Shown in pieces: positions 7,657 to 15,947 of a stretch of DNA of 50,715 bases. A model generated the notes under the pieces. That model made no database searches and had not been told where the DNA came from. It was given only the letters and a program-made list of their open reading frames with translations. Positions within the stretch are counted from its first letter, which is position 1. The number at the start of each line of letters is the position of its first letter. The DNA is from JBDLRH01 sp039800165. GTDB taxonomy: Bacteria > Pseudomonadota > Gammaproteobacteria > Burkholderiales > Burkholderiaceae_C. The translations under genes and the position numbers were made by a program. The stretch covers positions 1 through 50,715 of the forward strand of contig JBDLRH010000009.1 in the NCBI GenBank assembly GCA_039800165.1, in the 5' to 3' direction.

Positions 7657-8784
7657 TCAGTCGAACACCACCACGTCGCGCATCGCCGCGCCGGTGGCCA
7701 GTCGATCGAGCCCGCGGTTGATGTCGTCGAGCGTGTAGCGCTCGCCCATGAGCTTGTTGACCGGCAGCTTGCCGCGCTGGTACAGGTCGATGTAGCGCGG
7801 AATGTCGCGTGCCGGCACGCCGCCACCCAGGTAGCTGCCGCGCAGGGTGCGCTCTTCGGCCACCAGCTGCACCGGCGGCACCGGCAGGCGCTTGTCCGGA
7901 TGCGGCAAGCCCGAGGTGACGGTGGTGCCGCCGCGCCGGGTGATCTTCCACGCCAGCTCCAGCGCCGGCACCGCCCCCGCCATCTCCAGCGCGTAGTCCA
8001 CGCCGCCCTGGGTGAGCGCCTTCACCTGTTCTGCCGCGTCGGGCGCCGAAGCGTTGACGGTGTCGGTGGCGCCCAGCTCGCGTGCGAGCTTGAGCTTGTC
8101 TTCATTCAGGTCCAGCGCCACGATCTGCCGCGCGCCGCTGGCCACCGCGCCCAGCAGCGCAGAAAAGCCCACGCCACCCAGGCCCAGCACCGCCACCGTG
8201 CTGCCGGCCTGCACCCGCGCGGTGTTCAGCGCCGCGCCCACGCCGGTGAGCACCGCACAGCCGAACAGGGAGGCTTCAATGTGGCTGATCTTCTGCGTGA
8301 TCTTCACGCACGACTTGCGCGACACCACCACGTGGTCGGCGAAGCACGACACGCCCACATGGTGGTTGAGCGGCGCGCCCGCATGGCTCAGCCGCTTGTA
8401 GCCGCCCAGCAGCGTGCCCGCGCCGTTGCTCGCCGCGCCGGGCTCGCACAGGGCAGGGCGGCCTTCCATGCAGGGCATGCAGCCGCCGCAGCTGGGCATG
8501 AAGACCATCACCACATGGTCGCCCGCAGCCAGGTCGCCCACGCCGGCGCCACACTGCAGCACCTCGCCCGAGGATTCGTGGCCGATCACCATCGGCAGCG
8601 GGCGCGGACGGTCGCCGTTGATCACCGACAGGTCCGAGTGGCACAGCCCGGCGGCCTTGATGCGCACCAGCACCTCGCCGGGGCCTGGCGGGTCCAGATC
8701 GACCTCGCGGATCTTCAGCGGCTGGCTTTGGGCGTAGGGCGCATTCAGGCCCATGGACTCGAGAACGGCGGCGCGGATCTTCAT
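7657..8784 (-). CDS. Zinc-dependent alcohol dehydrogenase (MDR family)
   Basis: Medium-chain dehydrogenase of 375 residues that oxidises an alcohol with an NAD-type cofactor. Catalytic-zinc ligands are seen in GLCHSDLS and VIGHESSGEV. The structural zinc loop has four cysteines (CGGCMPCMEGRPALC). The Rossmann motif is VLGLGGVGFSALLG, followed by an acidic residue (IVALDLNEDK) that suggests NAD(H). The ATG at 8784 has a strong Shine-Dalgarno (AAGGAGGACAC) just upstream, which decides against the 8811 start. It is divergent from the MaoC-type hydratase gene, with about 120 bases between the two starts. The substrate is not known; a role in the same catabolic unit as the acyl-CoA genes is only suggested by position. 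Confidence 0.87.
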   Translation of the reverse strand: MKIRAAVLESMGLNAPYAQSQPLKIREVDLDPPGPGEVLVRIKAAGLCHSDLSVINGDRPRPLPMVIGHESSGEVLQCGAGVGDLAAGDHVVMVFMPSCGGCMPCMEGRPALCEPGAASNGAGTLLGGYKRLSHAGAPLNHHVGVSCFADHVVVSRKSCVKITQKISHIEASLFGCAVLTGVGAALNTARVQAGSTVAVLGLGGVGFSALLGAVASGARQIVALDLNEDKLKLARELGATDTVNASAPDAAEQVKALTQGGVDYALEMAGAVPALELAWKITRRGGTTVTSGLPHPDKRLPVPPVQLVAEERTLRGSYLGGGVPARDIPRYIDLYQRGKLPVNKLMGERYTLDDINRGLDRLATGAAMRDVVVFD

Positions 8785-8904
8785 GTGTCCTCCTTGTGCG
8801 ATGGACCGCATTGTGAGCGAGCGGCGTGGCCATGGGTGTCACGCGTGTCGCCGGGGCAGCGGCTGCATCCGCAGGCGGTGCCGTGCGGCGGCACAATCCG
8901 GCGG

Positions 8905-9795
8905 ATGAACGCAACGCACGACGCCGACGCCACCCGGGTCACGCCCGAGCTGCTGGCGCATCTGCAGACCTGGCAAGGCCGCACCGAGACCATCGACGAC
9001 CAGATCACCGCCGCTCCGGTGCGCGCGCTCGGCGCCACGCTGGACCGCGACGATGCGCCGCCTGTGGCCGGCACCGAGCTGCCGCCGCTGTGGCACTGGC
9101 TGTACTTCCTGCCGCACCACCGCCAAAGCGAGATCGGCCCCGACGGTCACGCGAAGCGAGGCGGCTTCTTGCCGCCGGTGCCGCTGCCGCGCCGCATGTG
9201 GGCCGGCGGGCGGCTGCAGTGGCACGAGCCGCTGCGCGTGGGCGATGCGGTGCAGCGGCGATCGCGCATCGAATCGGTCACCCACAAGAGCGGGCGCACC
9301 GGCGACCTGACCTTCGTGCTGGTGAAGCACGAGGTGCATGGCCCGCGCGGCCTGGCGCTGAGCGAAGAGCACGACATCGTCTACCGCGCAGCGCCGCAGC
9401 CCGGCGACCCGGTGCCGCCACCCACCCAGGCCGAGGCCGGCGCGCCCTGGCAGCGCCGCCTGCAGCCCGACGATGTGCTGCTGTTCCGCTACTCGGCGCT
9501 CACCTTCAACGGCCACCGCATTCACTACGACCGCCGCTACGTCACCGAGGTCGAGGGCTACCCAGGCCTGATCGTGCATGGCCCGCTGATCGCCACGCTG
9601 CTGCTTGACCTGCTGCGCCGGCAGCAGCCTGGCGCGCGCGTGCAGCGCTTTGAGTTCAAGGCGGTGCGGCCCACCTTCGACATCCACCCGATGCAGGTCA
9701 ACGGCCGGCCATCGGCTGACGGCAAGACGATCGCGCTGTGGGCCAACGACCACGAAGGCTGGCTGACCATGCAGGGCACCGCCACGCTCGCCTGA
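8905..9795 (+). CDS. MaoC/FAS1-type acyl-CoA hydratase (mesaconyl-C4-CoA hydratase-like)
   Basis: 296 residues in the double hot-dog arrangement of FAS1-like dehydratases. The N half contains PLWHWLYFLPHHRQSEIGPD and GGFLPPVPLPRRMWAGG, signatures shared with mesaconyl-C4-CoA and 3-methylfumaryl-CoA hydratases. The C half has FRYSALTFNGHRIHYDRRY and YPGLIVHGPL, where the hydratase His/Asp pair lies. The ATG at 8905 is chosen because upstream in-frame sequence is antisense to the divergent dehydrogenase. An acyl-CoA dehydrogenase follows after 17 bases, so the two probably act in one acyl-CoA route. The true substrate could be another beta-hydroxyacyl-CoA or branched dicarboxyl-CoA. Confidence 0.85.
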   Translation: MNATHDADATRVTPELLAHLQTWQGRTETIDDQITAAPVRALGATLDRDDAPPVAGTELPPLWHWLYFLPHHRQSEIGPDGHAKRGGFLPPVPLPRRMWAGGRLQWHEPLRVGDAVQRRSRIESVTHKSGRTGDLTFVLVKHEVHGPRGLALSEEHDIVYRAAPQPGDPVPPPTQAEAGAPWQRRLQPDDVLLFRYSALTFNGHRIHYDRRYVTEVEGYPGLIVHGPLIATLLLDLLRRQQPGARVQRFEFKAVRPTFDIHPMQVNGRPSADGKTIALWANDHEGWLTMQGTATLA

Positions 9796-9812
9796 CATCA
9801 CCTCACCCCACC

Positions 9813-10982
9813 ATGACCATCCCCACCCAGTTCGACGACCGCCACACCGACATCCGTGACGCGGTGCGTGCGCTGTGCGCGCAGTTCCCTGACGAATACC
9901 ACCGCAAGGTCGACGAGCAGCGCGCCTACCCCGAGGCGTTTGTCGATGCGCTGACGAAAGCCGGCTGGATGGCCGCGCTGATCCCGCAGGAGTACGGCGG
10001 CTCGGGTCTGGGCCTGGCCGAGGCCTCGGTCATCATGGAAGAGATCAACCGCTGCGGCGGCAACAGCGGCGCCTGCCACGGCCAGATGTACAACATGGGC
10101 ACGCTGCTGCGCCACGGCAGCAAGGCGCAGAAAGACTTTTACCTGCCCAAGATCGCCAGCGGCGAATGGCGCCTGCAGTCGATGGGCGTGACCGAGCCGA
10201 CCACCGGCACCGACACCACCAAGATCAAGACCACCGCAGTGAAGAAGGGCGACCGCTATGTGGTCAACGGCCAGAAGGTGTGGATCAGCCGGGTGCAGCA
10301 CTCCGACTGGATGATCCTGCTGGCGCGCACCACGCCGCTTTCCGAGGTGAAGAAGAAGTCCGAGGGCATGTCGATCTTCATGGTGGACCTGCACCACGCG
10401 GTGAAGAACGGCCTGACGGTGCGGCCGATCGCCAACATGGTGAACCACGAAACCAACGAGCTGTTCTTCGAGAACCTGGAGATCCCGGCCGAGAACCTGA
10501 TCGGCGAGGAAGGCCAGGGCTTCAAGTACATCCTCGACGGCCTGAACGCCGAGCGCACGCTGATCGCTGCCGAATGCATCGGCGACGGCTACTGGTTCCT
10601 CGACCGCGTCACGAAATACGCAAAGGAGCGGGTGGTGTTCGGCCGCCCGATCGGCCAGAACCAGGGCGTGCAGTTCCCGATTGCCGATGCCTACATCGAG
10701 GTCGAGGCGGCCAACCTGATGCGCTTTCGCGCCTGCGAGCTGTTCGACGCGCACCAGCCCTGCGGCGCGCAGGCGAACATGGCCAAGTACCTGGCGGCCA
10801 AGGCGAGCTGGGAGGCGGCGAATGCGGCGATCCAGTTCCACGGCGGCTTCGGCTTTGCCTGCGAATACGACGTGGAGCGCAAGTTCCGCGAAACGCGGCT
10901 GTACCAGGTGGCTCCGATCTCCACCAACCTGATCTACAGCTACGTGGCCGAGCACCTGCTGGGCCTGCCGCGCTCGTTCTGA
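9813..10982 (+). CDS. Acyl-CoA dehydrogenase
   Basis: FAD-dependent acyl-CoA dehydrogenase of 389 residues, introducing a 2,3-double bond into an acyl-CoA. Domains run in the usual order. There is an N-terminal helical part (GWMAALIPQEYGGSGLGLAE), a middle beta domain with MGVTEPTTGTDTTKIKTTA and VNGQKVWISRVQHSDWMILL, and a C-terminal helical domain. That last part has FGRPIGQNQGVQFPIADAYI and FHGGFGFACEYDVERKFRE, the region that carries or replaces the catalytic base. The start at 9813 follows the upstream stop by 17 bases. It is flanked by a MaoC-type hydratase and a Bug receptor, which suggests breakdown of an imported carboxylate activated as a CoA ester. Confidence 0.93.
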   Translation: MTIPTQFDDRHTDIRDAVRALCAQFPDEYHRKVDEQRAYPEAFVDALTKAGWMAALIPQEYGGSGLGLAEASVIMEEINRCGGNSGACHGQMYNMGTLLRHGSKAQKDFYLPKIASGEWRLQSMGVTEPTTGTDTTKIKTTAVKKGDRYVVNGQKVWISRVQHSDWMILLARTTPLSEVKKKSEGMSIFMVDLHHAVKNGLTVRPIANMVNHETNELFFENLEIPAENLIGEEGQGFKYILDGLNAERTLIAAECIGDGYWFLDRVTKYAKERVVFGRPIGQNQGVQFPIADAYIEVEAANLMRFRACELFDAHQPCGAQANMAKYLAAKASWEAANAAIQFHGGFGFACEYDVERKFRETRLYQVAPISTNLIYSYVAEHLLGLPRSF

Positions 10983-11131
10983 CCGGCAACGCGCTTGCAT
11001 CCGCTTACCCTGACAGCGCGCTCGGGTTCCCCGCGCGGCGGGCGCTGGCCCCACAATCCGCCCACGGAGCAGTTCAGGCGGCACAGGTGCCGGCCCGCGC
11101 GGCCGTGGCAGCCCAACCCACAGGAGACACC

Positions 11132-12124
11132 ATGAAGTATTTGTCGTCGATCACGCGCCGCGCTGCACTGGCCAGCGCGCTGTGTGCCGCAGCGCTGGCG
11201 CTGCCCGCGCAGGCCCAGACCTTCCCCGACCGCCCGGTCAAGCTGGTGGTGCCGTTTGCCGCCGGCGGCCCGACCGATGTGGTGGCGCGCATGCTGGCCA
11301 TCCCGATGGGGCGGCACCTCGGGCAGTCGGTGCTGGTGGAAAACGCGGTGGGTGCCGGCGGCACCATTGCCGCCACACGGGTGGCGCGCGAGAAGGCCGA
11401 TGGCCACACCATCTTCATCCACCACATGGGCATGTCCACCGCGCCCGCGCTGTACAAGAAGCTGCAGTTCGACCCGCTGAAGGACTTTGACTACATCGGC
11501 CAGGTGCTTGACGTGCCGATGACGCTGCTGGCGCGCAAGGACTTCCCCGCCAACAACATGAACGAGCTGCTGGCCCATCTGCGCGCCAACGGCAACAAGG
11601 TGTCGCTGGCCAATGCCGGCCTGGGGGCGGTGTCGCATCTGTGCGGCCTGCTGTTCATGAGCCAGGTGGGCGTGGACCTGACCACCGTGCCGTTCTCCGG
11701 CACCGGGCCGGCGATGAATGCGCTGCTCGGCGGCCAGGTGGACCTGCTGTGCGACCAGACCACGCAGACGGTGCCGCTGATCAAGGACGGCCGGGTCAAG
11801 GTGTACGGCGTGACCACGCAGCAGCGGCTGGCCGCGCTGCCCAACATCCCCACGCTGGACGAGCAGGGCCTCAAGGGCTTTGAGGTCAAGGTGTGGCACG
11901 GCATCTACGCGCCCAAGGGCACGCCTGCCCCCGCGCTCGAGAAGATCAACGCCGCGCTGCGTGTGGCGCTGCAAGACCCGGCGGTCAAGCAGCGTCTGGC
12001 TGACCTCAGCTCGGACATCGCGCCGATGGACAAGGTCACGCCCGCGGGCCTGCGCAACCACCTCGAGGCGGAAATCGCCAAGTGGGGCCCGGTGATCCGC
12101 AAGGCCGGCGTCTACGCCGACTGA
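11132..12124 (+). CDS. Bug-family periplasmic solute receptor
   Basis: Tripartite tricarboxylate transporter receptor (TctC/Bug) of 330 residues. It has a signal peptide ending PAQAQ at about residue 29, and the start is preceded by CAGGAGACACC. Bug hallmarks follow: FPDRPVKLVVPFAAGGPTDV, GAGGTIAATRVAREKADGHT, and GLKGFEVKVWHGIYAPKGTP near the C end. These periplasmic proteins bind carboxylates or aromatic acids. No TctA or TctB membrane subunit is encoded nearby, a common state in Burkholderiales, where these receptors are greatly multiplied. It lies about 150 bases after the acyl-CoA dehydrogenase and could capture the substrate of that pathway. The ligand is unknown. Confidence 0.93.
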   Translation: MKYLSSITRRAALASALCAAALALPAQAQTFPDRPVKLVVPFAAGGPTDVVARMLAIPMGRHLGQSVLVENAVGAGGTIAATRVAREKADGHTIFIHHMGMSTAPALYKKLQFDPLKDFDYIGQVLDVPMTLLARKDFPANNMNELLAHLRANGNKVSLANAGLGAVSHLCGLLFMSQVGVDLTTVPFSGTGPAMNALLGGQVDLLCDQTTQTVPLIKDGRVKVYGVTTQQRLAALPNIPTLDEQGLKGFEVKVWHGIYAPKGTPAPALEKINAALRVALQDPAVKQRLADLSSDIAPMDKVTPAGLRNHLEAEIAKWGPVIRKAGVYAD

Positions 12125-12131
12125 GCCCGCC

Positions 12132-12770
12132 TCAGGGCGCGGGCGTCTTCGGCTTGAAGCTGCAGCAGGCCGACACCGCGCAGCGCCAGCACTGCGGCGT
12201 GCGCGCGGTGCACACATAGCGGCCGTGCAGGATGAGCCAGTGATGCGCGTCCACCAGATACCGCGGTGGCACGCGCTTGAGCAGCTTCATCTCCACCTCG
12301 TAGGGCGTCTTGCCCGGTGCCAGCCCGGTGCGGTTGCCCACGCGAAAGATGTGTGTGTCCACCGCCATGGTGGGCTCGCCGAAGGCGACGTTCAGCACCA
12401 CATTGGCCGTCTTGCGGCCCACACCGGGAAGCGCTTCGAGCGCCTCGCGTGAGCGCGGCACCTCGCCGCCATGCTGCTCCACCAGGATGCGGCAGGTCTG
12501 CATCAGGTGCCGCGCCTTGCTGCGGTACAGGCCGATGGTCTTGATGTAGCCCTCCAGGCCCGCCAGCCCGAGGTCGAGGATGGCCTGGGGCGTGTGGGCC
12601 ACCGGGAACAGCTTGCGCGTGGCCTTGTTGACGCCGACGTCGGTGGCCTGCGCGCTCAGCAGCACGGCAGCCAGCAGCTCGAACACGCTGGTGTATTCCA
12701 GTTCGGTGTTGGGCTGCGGGTTCGCTGCCTGCAGGGTGGCGAAAAAGGTCTCGATCTGCGCGGGTTTCAT
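12132..12770 (-). CDS. nth: Endonuclease III
   Basis: DNA glycosylase/AP lyase that removes oxidised pyrimidines in base excision repair. At 212 residues it aligns position for position with the E. coli enzyme. The helix-hairpin-helix ends LPGVGRKTANVV with catalytic Lys120, the catalytic Asp is Asp138 in AVDTHIFR, and the 4Fe-4S ligands are Cys187, Cys194, Cys197 and Cys203. The ATG at 12770 (MKPAQIETFF) is chosen; longer reading frames upstream are antisense to the divergent aminotransferase. The stop lies 7 bases beyond the end of the convergent Bug gene. It is divergent from the aminotransferase gene, with 36 bases between the starts. Confidence 0.97.
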   Translation of the reverse strand: MKPAQIETFFATLQAANPQPNTELEYTSVFELLAAVLLSAQATDVGVNKATRKLFPVAHTPQAILDLGLAGLEGYIKTIGLYRSKARHLMQTCRILVEQHGGEVPRSREALEALPGVGRKTANVVLNVAFGEPTMAVDTHIFRVGNRTGLAPGKTPYEVEMKLLKRVPPRYLVDAHHWLILHGRYVCTARTPQCWRCAVSACCSFKPKTPAP

Positions 12771-12806
12771 GGGCTGAATTGTGCGGCATTGGCACAATGC
12801 CGGGCT

Positions 12807-14018
12807 ATGACCGCACACCGCATCCCCTTTGCCGACCGACTGAACAACGTCGAGACCTCGGCCATCCGCGAACTCTTCAAGCTGCTGGGCAAGCCCGGCA
12901 TCATCAGCTTTGCCGGCGGCTTTCCGGACAGCGCGATGTTCGATGTGGACGGCATCCGCGAGGCGTCGGCCGCCGCGCTGCGCGACGAGCCGGGCGCCGC
13001 CCTGCAGTACGGCGCCACCGAGGGCTACGGCCCGCTGCGCGAGCAGCTCGCCGCCTTCATGGCCAGCAAGGGCGTCAAGGGCCTCGCGCCGGAGGGCCTG
13101 ATCGTCACCACCGGCAGCCAGCAGGCGCTGGACCTGATCGGCAAGACGCTGATCGGCCCGGGCGACAAGGTGATCGTCGAAGGCCCGACCTTTCTGGCCA
13201 CCATCCAGTGCTTCCGGCTGTATGGCGCGCAGGTGATTGCCGCGCCGGTGGACGGCGACGGCGTCAAGACCGACCGGCTCGAGCAGCTGATCGCCGAACA
13301 CAAGCCGAAGTTCGTCTACCTGATTCCGACCTTCGGCAACCCGAGCGGCGCGCTCACCACGCTGGAGCGGCGCCGCGCCGTCCTGCAAATGGCGGTGAAG
13401 CACGGCACGCTGGTGGTGGAGGACGACCCGTATGGCGACCTGTACTTCGGCGAGGTGCCGCCGCCGTCGCTGCTGGCGCTGAGCGACGAGGTGCCGGGCA
13501 GCCGCGAGCTGCTGGTGCATTGCGGCAGCCTGTCCAAGGTGCTGAGCCCGGGCCTGCGCGTGGGCTGGATGATCGGGCCGGCCGAGCTGCTGGCCAAGGC
13601 CACCATTTGCAAGCAGTTCAGCGACGCGCACACCAGCACCTTTGCGCAGGCCACCGCCGCGCAGTACCTCAAGGCCGGCCGCATGCCGGCTACGCTGGAC
13701 AAGGTGCGCCGCGTCTACGCCGAGCGTGCGCTGGCAATGGGCAACGCGCTGCGCCGCGAACTGGGCGACGCGATTGATTTCGTGCAGCCGCAAGGCGGCC
13801 TGTTCGTCTGGGCGCGCCTGACCGGTGCCGGTGGCAAGCCGGCCGATGGCAACGCGTTTGCCAAGCAGGCGATCGAGCAGGGCGTGGCGTTTGTGCCGGG
13901 CGTGCCCTTCTACGCCAGCGACGCCGACCCCGCCACGCTGCGGCTGAGCTTTGCCACGGCCGATGTGGCGAAGATCGAGGAGGGCGTGGGCCGCCTCGGT
14001 CGTGCGCTGCGCACCTGA
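12807..14018 (+). CDS. PLP-dependent aminotransferase (class I/II, 2-aminoadipate type)
   Basis: Fold-type I aminotransferase of 403 residues. Features seen are ISFAGGFPDSAMFDVDGI at the N end, a glycine-rich LQYGATEGYGPLREQLAAFM, VTTGSQQALDLIGK, PTFGNPSGALTTLERRR, and the PLP-binding lysine in HCGSLSKVLSPGLRVGWM. This subfamily is annotated as 2-aminoadipate, valine-pyruvate or kynurenine-type transaminases (LysN/MocR-related C domains). No DNA-binding domain is fused at the N terminus. The start follows a short spacer shared with divergent nth. The amino donor and acceptor cannot be read from sequence. Confidence 0.9.
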   Translation: MTAHRIPFADRLNNVETSAIRELFKLLGKPGIISFAGGFPDSAMFDVDGIREASAAALRDEPGAALQYGATEGYGPLREQLAAFMASKGVKGLAPEGLIVTTGSQQALDLIGKTLIGPGDKVIVEGPTFLATIQCFRLYGAQVIAAPVDGDGVKTDRLEQLIAEHKPKFVYLIPTFGNPSGALTTLERRRAVLQMAVKHGTLVVEDDPYGDLYFGEVPPPSLLALSDEVPGSRELLVHCGSLSKVLSPGLRVGWMIGPAELLAKATICKQFSDAHTSTFAQATAAQYLKAGRMPATLDKVRRVYAERALAMGNALRRELGDAIDFVQPQGGLFVWARLTGAGGKPADGNAFAKQAIEQGVAFVPGVPFYASDADPATLRLSFATADVAKIEEGVGRLGRALRT

Positions 14019-14030
14019 CGGATCGGCGCT

Positions 14031-14057
14031 GACCGATCGGCCCGGACCGATCGGCCC
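14031..14057. repeat. Two tandem 13-base repeats containing palindrome CCGATCGG
   Basis: GACCGATCGGCCC occurs at 14031-14043 and 14045-14057, between the convergent aminotransferase and the unknown gene. Each unit contains the perfect palindrome CCGATCGG, and the two can pair with each other. No T run follows, so an intrinsic terminator is not supported. Confidence 0.6.
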
Positions 14058-14069
14058 CGACCGCGCCGC

Positions 14070-14564
14070 TCAGGCGGCGGCCAGCAGGGCCTCGGCGTCG
14101 CGGGCCAGCGTCTGCGCGTGCTGCGTGCCGTCGGCGCTGGGGGCGTCGGCCTTCCAGGTGCTGAGCGACGCGCCCGACTGCGCGCACACCGCCTGCGCAA
14201 ACACCATCGCCAGCGTCAGGTCGGCGCCATAGACGCAGCTGCGCCCCTCGGCACTGCTCAGGCCGATGGTGGCGCCAAAGCGGCCGCGCGCCACATCGAC
14301 GCTGCGAATGGCCGACACCGCCAGGGCGCTGGGTTGGTACTTCCAGCCCGGGCGCGCCATCACCACGCGGTCGCTGGTCAGGGCCCACACCGTCTGGCCG
14401 CCGCGCGGCACGATGCCGCGCAGCAGGGCCCGCACCGGCTCGTCGGCCTTCAGGCCCTTGCGCAGGGCCTGCGCTTCGTCCTTGGACAGGGCGTCACCGG
14501 CATACGGGTTGCGGCCTTCAATCATCAGTTCGACGAGCAGGTTGTGGGTGGCGAGGTCAAGCAT
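14070..14564 (-). CDS. Conserved hypothetical protein, possible PH-like fold
   Basis: 164 residues, not confidently recognised. The N-terminal part is helical and charged (MIEGRNPYAGDALSKDEAQA). The middle has alternating short strands (GIVPRGGQTVWALTSDRVVM, AVSAIRSVDVARGRFGATIG, EGRSCVYGADLTLAMVFAQA). This pattern recalls small bacterial PH-type domains but has no diagnostic motif. There is no signal peptide or membrane segment, so it is probably cytoplasmic. It is monocistronic, convergent with the aminotransferase and divergent from the Bug gene at 14903. Codon use is like its neighbours, and the frame is open over the full length with a plausible ATG. Confidence 0.68.
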   Translation of the reverse strand: MLDLATHNLLVELMIEGRNPYAGDALSKDEAQALRKGLKADEPVRALLRGIVPRGGQTVWALTSDRVVMARPGWKYQPSALAVSAIRSVDVARGRFGATIGLSSAEGRSCVYGADLTLAMVFAQAVCAQSGASLSTWKADAPSADGTQHAQTLARDAEALLAAA

Positions 14565-14902
14565 GAAACAGCCTTGTTTGATGGTTCACGGGAACAGACA
14601 GAGGAATCGCGGGGCGCATAAAGCGCCCGGGGCGCCGCATTGTCGGTGTGACGGCGCACCTGTGCCGGCGGCGGTGTGCTCCGCCCGACAACGGGGTCGG
14701 GAATAGCTGGAGGTCGGGAACCGCGATGCCCGCCTGGGGGTGCTTGCTGCGCGTCGTGCCGGCGACAGCCAGGGCGAAAACCACAGGGAAAACCGCAGGG
14801 CGCGGCGGGGGCGGCCCGCGCAGAATAGCGGCGCCGCATGTCGCCAGGCCCGTGGGTCCCAGCGCCCGAGGGCATCACACGCATCCACCCCAAGGAGACC
14901 CC
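14565..14902. other. 338-base intergenic region without a supported gene
   Basis: The region separates the divergent starts of the unknown gene and a Bug receptor gene. It holds a short hairpin, CCCGACAACGGGGTCGGG (about 14686-14703), and two A-rich copies of the form GAAAACCNCAGGG near 14775-14800. Short reading frames exist on both strands but have no start signal or recognisable protein. The Bug gene has a good Shine-Dalgarno, AAGGAGA, at its right edge. Confidence 0.5.
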
Positions 14903-15889
14903 ATGCCATCCCGTCGCCCGCTTCTTCGCCGTCTGGTTCTGTGTGCCGCGCTCGGTACCGGCCTGGCGGTTGTCGCCCCCGCCGTGCTGGCGCAGGCCGC
15001 CTGGCCCACCAAGCCGGTGCGCATCGTCGTCACCTTCCCGCCGGGCGGTGCGCCCGACACCCTGGCCCGCGTGCTGGCAGAGAAGTGGGGCGCGCTGGGC
15101 CAGCCGGTCACGGTGGACAACCGCCCCGGGGCGGGCGGCAACATCGGTGCGGAGTTTGTGTCCAAGCAGCCGGGCGACGGCGCCACGCTGATCATCGGCA
15201 CCGTGGGCACCCACGCGATCAACGCCTCGCTGTACGACAAGCTGCCGTACGACCACGTGAAGGGCTTCACGCCGATCACCTTCCTGGCGTCCACGCCCAA
15301 CCTGCTGATCGTCAACAACAAGGTGCCGGCCAGCAACGTGCGCGAGCTGGTGGACCTGGCCAAGAAGCAGCCGCTGAACTTCGGCTCGTCGGGCAGTGGT
15401 ACCTCGATCCACCTGTCGGGCGAGCTGTTCAACACGCTCGCAGGCGTGAAGATGCAGCACATCCCCTACAAGGGCCGTGCGCAGGCGATCCCCGACCTGC
15501 TGGGCGGGCGCATCCAGATGATCTTTGACAACATGCCGTCGGCGATTCCGCTGGTGCGCTCGGGCGAGGTGCGCGCCATCGGCGTGACCAGCGCGCAGCG
15601 TTCTCCGGCCGCGCCCAACATCCCCACGCTGGCCGAGCAGGGGCTGCCCGCGTTTGAGGCCACCTCGTGGTTTGCGCTGCTGGCCTCGCCCGGCGTGCCG
15701 CGCGATGTTCAGATGCGCATCAACGCCGAGGCGCAGCGGGTGATGAACCTGCCCGACGTGCGCGAGAAGCTGTCCGGGCTGGGCCTGGACGTGGCGCCGG
15801 GCACACCCGAGGCACTGACCCAGCTGATCGACCGCGAGACGGTGAAGTGGGCCAAGGTGGTCAAGGAGTCGGGCGCCAAGCCCGACTGA
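14903..15889 (+). CDS. Bug-family periplasmic solute receptor (second copy)
   Basis: TctC/Bug receptor of 328 residues with a signal peptide (LRRLVLCAALGTGLAVVAPA, cleavage after VLAQA). Family motifs are AWPTKPVRIVVTFPPGGAPD, NRPGAGGNIGAEFVSKQPGD, and EQGLPAFEATSWFALLASPG. AAGGAGAC lies 6 bases before the ATG. Identity to the other Bug protein in the window is moderate and spread over the whole length, so they are paralogues rather than a recent duplication. No membrane partners are encoded nearby. An SDR gene begins 58 bases downstream and may be in the same transcript. The ligand is unknown. Confidence 0.93.
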   Translation: MPSRRPLLRRLVLCAALGTGLAVVAPAVLAQAAWPTKPVRIVVTFPPGGAPDTLARVLAEKWGALGQPVTVDNRPGAGGNIGAEFVSKQPGDGATLIIGTVGTHAINASLYDKLPYDHVKGFTPITFLASTPNLLIVNNKVPASNVRELVDLAKKQPLNFGSSGSGTSIHLSGELFNTLAGVKMQHIPYKGRAQAIPDLLGGRIQMIFDNMPSAIPLVRSGEVRAIGVTSAQRSPAAPNIPTLAEQGLPAFEATSWFALLASPGVPRDVQMRINAEAQRVMNLPDVREKLSGLGLDVAPGTPEALTQLIDRETVKWAKVVKESGAKPD

Positions 15890-15947
15890 TGCGCGCGCAC
15901 CGCCGCGATCGACCCCCTTGCCGGCCACGGCGAACACGAAAGCCTTC

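Noticed and set aside
8905..12124. Part of the ethylmalonyl-CoA or 3-hydroxypropionate cycle
   Set aside because: The hydratase is similar in type, but no crotonyl-CoA carboxylase/reductase, mutase, epimerase or lyase genes of those cycles are present.
12807..14018. MocR/PdxR-type regulator
   Set aside because: The aminotransferase domain resembles that of MocR proteins, but there is no N-terminal GntR DNA-binding domain, so it is an enzyme only.
14557..14784. A possible 75-residue small protein in the gap before the second Bug gene
   Set aside because: There is no ribosome binding site, no hydrophobic or domain pattern, and the frame overlaps the start of the neighbouring gene.
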